Of a stretch of DNA of 8,693 nucleotides, positions 5,267 through 8,693 are shown piece by piece. Positions within the stretch are counted from its first letter, which is position 1, and each line of letters starts with the position of its first letter. The position numbers were made by a program, and so were the translations under genes. Source of the stretch: Actinomycetes bacterium (GTDB taxonomy: Bacteria; Actinomycetota; Actinomycetes; Propionibacteriales; Nocardioidaceae); NCBI GenBank assembly GCA_023417775.1, contig JAEZEJ010000089.1, forward strand, positions 1 through 8,693, written 5' to 3'. Below the pieces are notes generated by a model that was not told where the DNA came from, made no database searches, and was given only the letters and a program-made list of their open reading frames with translations.

Positions 5267-6676
5267 TCAGGTGTCGGGGGACTCCGCCTTCGCGGCGGGC
5301 TCGGCCGGCGACGCCTTCTTGGGAGTTCGCTTGGCGGCCTTCTTCGCCGTCTTCTTGGTCGCCCCCTGAGGCGTGGCCTCGATGACCCTGGGCTCGTGGG
5401 AGATCACATACGGCGTCTCGCCCACGATCGCATTGTGACTCCGCCACAGCAGGTACTTCAGGCTGAGATTGGTCATCGTGGCGAAGCGATTGCGATTGCC
5501 GAGCAGCTGCTGCACGTGGATCGCCACCCAGATCAGCCAGGCGATGAATCCCTTCAGCCGCGGCAGCCCCTTGACCTGCGCGATCGCCGAGGCGCGGCCG
5601 ATGGTGGCCATCGTGCCCTTGTCGAAGTACGAGAACGGCTTGGGATCGTCCTTGCCCTCCACCTCGCGGCGGATCAGCTTGGCGACGTACTTGCCCTCCT
5701 GCAGCGCCGGCTGGGCGAGCTGCGGCAGCGGCTCATCGGGGTTGACCGCGATATCGCCCACCGCGAAGACCTGGCGGAATCCGCGCACCCGCTGGCGGTC
5801 GTCCACCTCGATGCGACCGCCGCGGCCCTGCGGGAGCCCCCACTCCCCGACCATCGAGTGCGCGGTGATGCCCGAGGCCCACACCACGATGCCGGCCTCG
5901 ATGAACTCCTCGGTGCCATTGGTCTCGACGAGGACGCCATCGGTGCGCACCTCCTTGACCGCCGTGCCGAGCCGCAGGTCGACGCCTCGCTTCTCCAGCG
6001 ATCCCTTGGCGTAGTCGCGCAGCTTCGGATGGAAGGGCCCGAGCACATGCGGGGCCATCTCCACCAGCGTGATGTGGATGCGGCTCTGGTCGAGCTCGGG
6101 ATAGGTCGTGGGCATGTCGTTATTGCGCATCTCGGCGAGCGCACCGGCCGTCTCGACACCGGTGGCGCCACCGCCGACGACCACGACCCGCAGGTCCCGG
6201 TCCTGGCCGTTGATCGCGGCATTCTCGAGATTGGCGAAGATCCGGTCCCGCAGCGCGAGCGCCTGCGAGCGCCGGTACAGCGGCATCGAGAACTCCTCGG
6301 CACCGGGGATGCCGAAGAAATTGGCCGTGACGCCCACCGCGATGATCAGATAGTCGTACTTGACCGTGATGTTGCCGTCGAGCAGCATCGACTGCGCATC
6401 GTGGTCCATCGCCACGACCGTGCCCTTCACGAAGCGCACATTGTCCTGCTTGGCGCGGACGGCGCGCAGGAACCAGGTGATGTCGCCGGGGTTCAGCGAG
6501 GCCGTCGCGACCTGGTAGAGCAGGGGCTGGAAGGTGTTGTACGTGTGCCGGTCGATGAGGGTGATGTCGACGTCCGCGCCTTTGAGCTTGCGCACCGCTG
6601 CGAGCCCCCCGAATCCGCCGCCGACGATGACGACGTGAGGGCGCTTCGAGGACGAAACCGGAGCCGAAGAGGACAT
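5267..6676 (-). CDS. ndh: Type II NADH:quinone oxidoreductase (NDH-2) with Lys-rich tail
   Basis: A 469-residue single-subunit, non-proton-pumping NADH dehydrogenase that passes electrons from NADH through FAD to membrane quinone. The FAD Rossmann motif is VVIVGGGFGG (15-24). The NADH Rossmann motif is VVVVGGGATGVETAG (164-178), with E175 near the nucleotide ribose. The second FAD motif is FAVGDIA (304-310). The quinone-site region is AQPALQEGKYVAK (321-333), with Q322 and Q326. A conserved DKGTMATIGRASA segment is at 352-364. The hydrophobic/amphipathic membrane-anchoring helix is at about 376-392. The catalytic body ends near 430. After it comes an extra tail of about 35 residues (KKTAKKAAKRTPKK and so on) not needed for catalysis. 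The ATG lies 6 nt after a TAGTCT -10 box, so it is probably leaderless. It is the gene upstream of the XRE-hbhA operon but is separated from it by 85 bp with operators. Confidence 0.93.
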   Translation of the reverse strand: MSSSAPVSSSKRPHVVIVGGGFGGLAAVRKLKGADVDITLIDRHTYNTFQPLLYQVATASLNPGDITWFLRAVRAKQDNVRFVKGTVVAMDHDAQSMLLDGNITVKYDYLIIAVGVTANFFGIPGAEEFSMPLYRRSQALALRDRIFANLENAAINGQDRDLRVVVVGGGATGVETAGALAEMRNNDMPTTYPELDQSRIHITLVEMAPHVLGPFHPKLRDYAKGSLEKRGVDLRLGTAVKEVRTDGVLVETNGTEEFIEAGIVVWASGITAHSMVGEWGLPQGRGGRIEVDDRQRVRGFRQVFAVGDIAVNPDEPLPQLAQPALQEGKYVAKLIRREVEGKDDPKPFSYFDKGTMATIGRASAIAQVKGLPRLKGFIAWLIWVAIHVQQLLGNRNRFATMTNLSLKYLLWRSHNAIVGETPYVISHEPRVIEATPQGATKKTAKKAAKRTPKKASPAEPAAKAESPDT

Positions 6677-6682
6677 GCGCCC

Positions 6683-6688
6683 AGACTA
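6683..6688 (-). promoter_or_regulatory. Candidate -10 box of ndh (leaderless)
   Basis: The minus strand reads TAGTCT at 6688-6683, then six bases, then ATG at 6676. No ribosome binding site is present and the -35 region is GC-rich and unconvincing. Confidence 0.5.
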
Positions 6689-6738
6689 GTCCCGGATCGG
6701 GGAGGCCCGCCGGTCAGCGTGGGGGCCTGTGAGCTGGA

Positions 6739-7749
6739 CTACACACGCCGATACCAGCCGCGGGCATCCCCGCGATGGGCCAGGACGATCACGACGATCG
6801 CGGCCGCCGTCCACGGCAGCCCGACCGGGAAGAACACGATCGACGCGGCGATCGTCAGCACGCACACCACGACGAGCGCCACCCGGGCGATGGGCGCGCG
6901 ATGCACGAATGCCCAGACCGTGACGGCCATGCCGATCAGCGACAACAGCAACCATCCCGCGGCGCTCACGAGCATCAGGCGCATCAGGTCGTCGACCGTG
7001 AAGCCGCTCTCGGCGATCAGCTCGCTCAGCATGCCCTGCTCCTGCCAGGCGCGCTCCACCTCGGCGCGACCGCCGAGCGCGATGCTCAGGAGCAGCAGTC
7101 CGCTGATCCCGGCGACGAAGGCCGATCCGATACCGGTGATCAGCAGGGCCGCGGACACCGAGCGCGGACGCGCCCCGGCGCCAGGATGCCCGGCGGGCAT
7201 CGGCGGGATCTGCCCGCGGGGCGGCATCGCGGCGGGCGGCTGCTGGGCCTGCCCCGGTCGCGGCGCATCGATCGAGGGACGTGCGCCGACACTCGGCGCG
7301 GCACCCAGCTCGACGGGTGGCTCCTCGCCCGCGAAGTACTGTCGCGACTCACGCTGCCACAGCAGACCCACGCAGAGGGCAGCGAGCATGGCCGGAAGGA
7401 TGCCGGCCAGGCCCATCGTGACGAAGAACAGCGCCGCCAGCGCGCACAGCACGGTGAGACCGATCCGCGATCCGCGGTCGCCGCGGAAGGCGAATACCGC
7501 GAACACCATCGTCGCGATGGTGCCGACCACGCCCGCCATCACCATCCAGCGGAGCCATTCCAGGGTGGTGTCGACCGTGAGCGAGGTGGCGGACAGCGGG
7601 GGCTCGGCGAGCAGCTGCTCGATCTGCTCCTGCATCTGCACGGTGCCCCAACTGCCGAGCTGGCTGACCAGCAGGATGAAGCCGAAGGCCGCTCCGAAAC
7701 CCGAGTACAGACAGGCGAGGGTCACGGAACGAGGACGAGGCGCGGCCAT
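6739..7749 (-). CDS. Hypothetical membrane protein with duplicated four-helix module
   Basis: I do not recognise a named family. The 336 residues split into two related halves. Half one (about 4-140) starts PRPRSVTLACLYSGFGAAF, has an extracytoplasmic helix-rich loop ending in LTVD, then three more hydrophobic segments (about 66-88, 95-113, 115-131), and ends RESRQYF. Half two (about 193-334) starts ARPRSVSAALLITGIGSAF, has a similar loop ending in FTVDD, three hydrophobic segments (about 258-282, 287-305, 309-325), and ends RGDARGWY. The halves are joined by a cytoplasmic Pro/Gly/Ala-rich linker (141-192). The total is eight predicted helices. No catalytic or transport signature is visible. 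It lies between ndh and clpB on the same strand, 62 bp upstream of ndh. The start is ATG 7749; there is no good ribosome binding site, and only an imperfect -10 (TTCGAT) sits seven bases upstream. Confidence 0.8.
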   Translation of the reverse strand: MAAPRPRSVTLACLYSGFGAAFGFILLVSQLGSWGTVQMQEQIEQLLAEPPLSATSLTVDTTLEWLRWMVMAGVVGTIATMVFAVFAFRGDRGSRIGLTVLCALAALFFVTMGLAGILPAMLAALCVGLLWQRESRQYFAGEEPPVELGAAPSVGARPSIDAPRPGQAQQPPAAMPPRGQIPPMPAGHPGAGARPRSVSAALLITGIGSAFVAGISGLLLLSIALGGRAEVERAWQEQGMLSELIAESGFTVDDLMRLMLVSAAGWLLLSLIGMAVTVWAFVHRAPIARVALVVVCVLTIAASIVFFPVGLPWTAAAIVVIVLAHRGDARGWYRRV

Positions 7750-7797
7750 GCCCTCTATCGAACCAGATCGCCCCAGGGCAGACGCCGGCCCCCGTGA

Positions 7798-7913
7798 GCG
7801 GTGACCTACACACCCCTCACGACTGCGGGCGGTGGGTTACGCACCCCTCAACGATGTCGAGGGGTGCGTAACCCACCGCCCAGGGAACGGGAGAGGTGCG
7901 TAACTCACCGCCC
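7798..7913. repeat. Nested inverted/direct repeat cluster (REP-like, four units)
   Basis: The core unit GGTGGGTTACGCACCCCTC appears as four 21-23 nt copies. Copy A at 7798-7818 is forward and degenerate (17 of 21). Copy B at 7827-7849 is forward. Copy C at 7859-7881 is the exact reverse complement of B over 23 nt. Copy D at 7891-7913 is reverse and matches C at 21 of 23. B and C form a perfect 23-bp hairpin with a 9-nt loop, and A and D can pair outside it. Same-orientation copies are 31-32 nt apart. A small C5-GA-G5 hairpin (7911-7922) follows, next to the clpB stop. The cluster fills most of the gap between clpB and the duplicated membrane protein and may end clpB transcription. No transposase is present. 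Confidence 0.85.
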
Positions 7914-7927
7914 CCGAGGGGGAGCCG

Positions 7928-8693
<766 letters not shown>

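Noticed and set aside
6775..7797. 340-residue plus-strand open frame opposite the duplicated membrane protein.
   Set aside because: It is a high-GC shadow rich in Arg, His, Asp and Gly, while the minus-strand frame has clear membrane helices and internal homology.
5396..7804. 802-residue plus-strand open frame, the longest in the window.
   Set aside because: It lies antisense to ndh and the duplicated membrane protein, has a charged low-complexity composition, and shows no family motif.
7798..7913. Possible CRISPR array.
   Set aside because: Copies occur in both orientations, spacing between them is only about 9-10 nt, and no cas gene is present.

Overview
This is a high-GC window with very short intergenic gaps, typical of an actinomycete (Actinomycetota). 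The strongest lineage clue is a block of three genes: a small XRE regulator, an HbhA-like coiled-coil/lysine-rich protein and a DUF2516 membrane protein. Their order matches Rv0474-Rv0475(hbhA)-Rv0476 of Mycobacterium tuberculosis. The -10 boxes are of the TANNNT type and lie only 6-7 nt from several start codons, which fits the leaderless transcription common in this phylum. I cannot assign a genus from the sequence alone.

Layout, left to right. Positions 1-52 hold an extreme G/C homopolymer tract. A BetP-type BCCT osmolyte transporter (minus, 53-1756) follows. It is divergent from a 95-residue orphan protein (plus, 1868-2155). Next comes a plus-strand pair: a PadR-family regulator (2200-2538) and, 1 nt later, a HAAS/permease-prefix-type membrane protein (2540-3490). 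This pair meets the minus-strand DUF2516 gene (3492-3761) tail to tail, with one base between the stop codons. A strong hairpin (3794-3830) ends the upstream XRE-hbhA operon (minus, 5181 to 3842, ATGA overlap). Upstream on the same strand lie a type II NADH dehydrogenase with an unusual Lys/Ala-rich tail (5267-6676), a membrane protein built from two copies of a four-helix module (6739-7749), a 116-bp nested palindromic repeat cluster (7798-7913), and the 3' part of clpB (7928-8693, running off the right edge).

Functional themes are inferred from gene families: osmotic protection (betP), aerobic electron entry (ndh), proteostasis (clpB), and cell-envelope or nucleoid-associated functions (hbhA block). 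No phage, transposase, CRISPR, tRNA or rRNA is visible. The most interesting signals are not a new multi-gene system. They are (1) the nested REP-like hairpin cluster beside clpB, (2) the internally duplicated eight-helix membrane protein of unknown function, (3) 17-nt phased repeats over the padR promoter, (4) leaderless promoter architecture repeated at five genes, and (5) lysine-rich tails on both HbhA and the neighbouring NDH-2.
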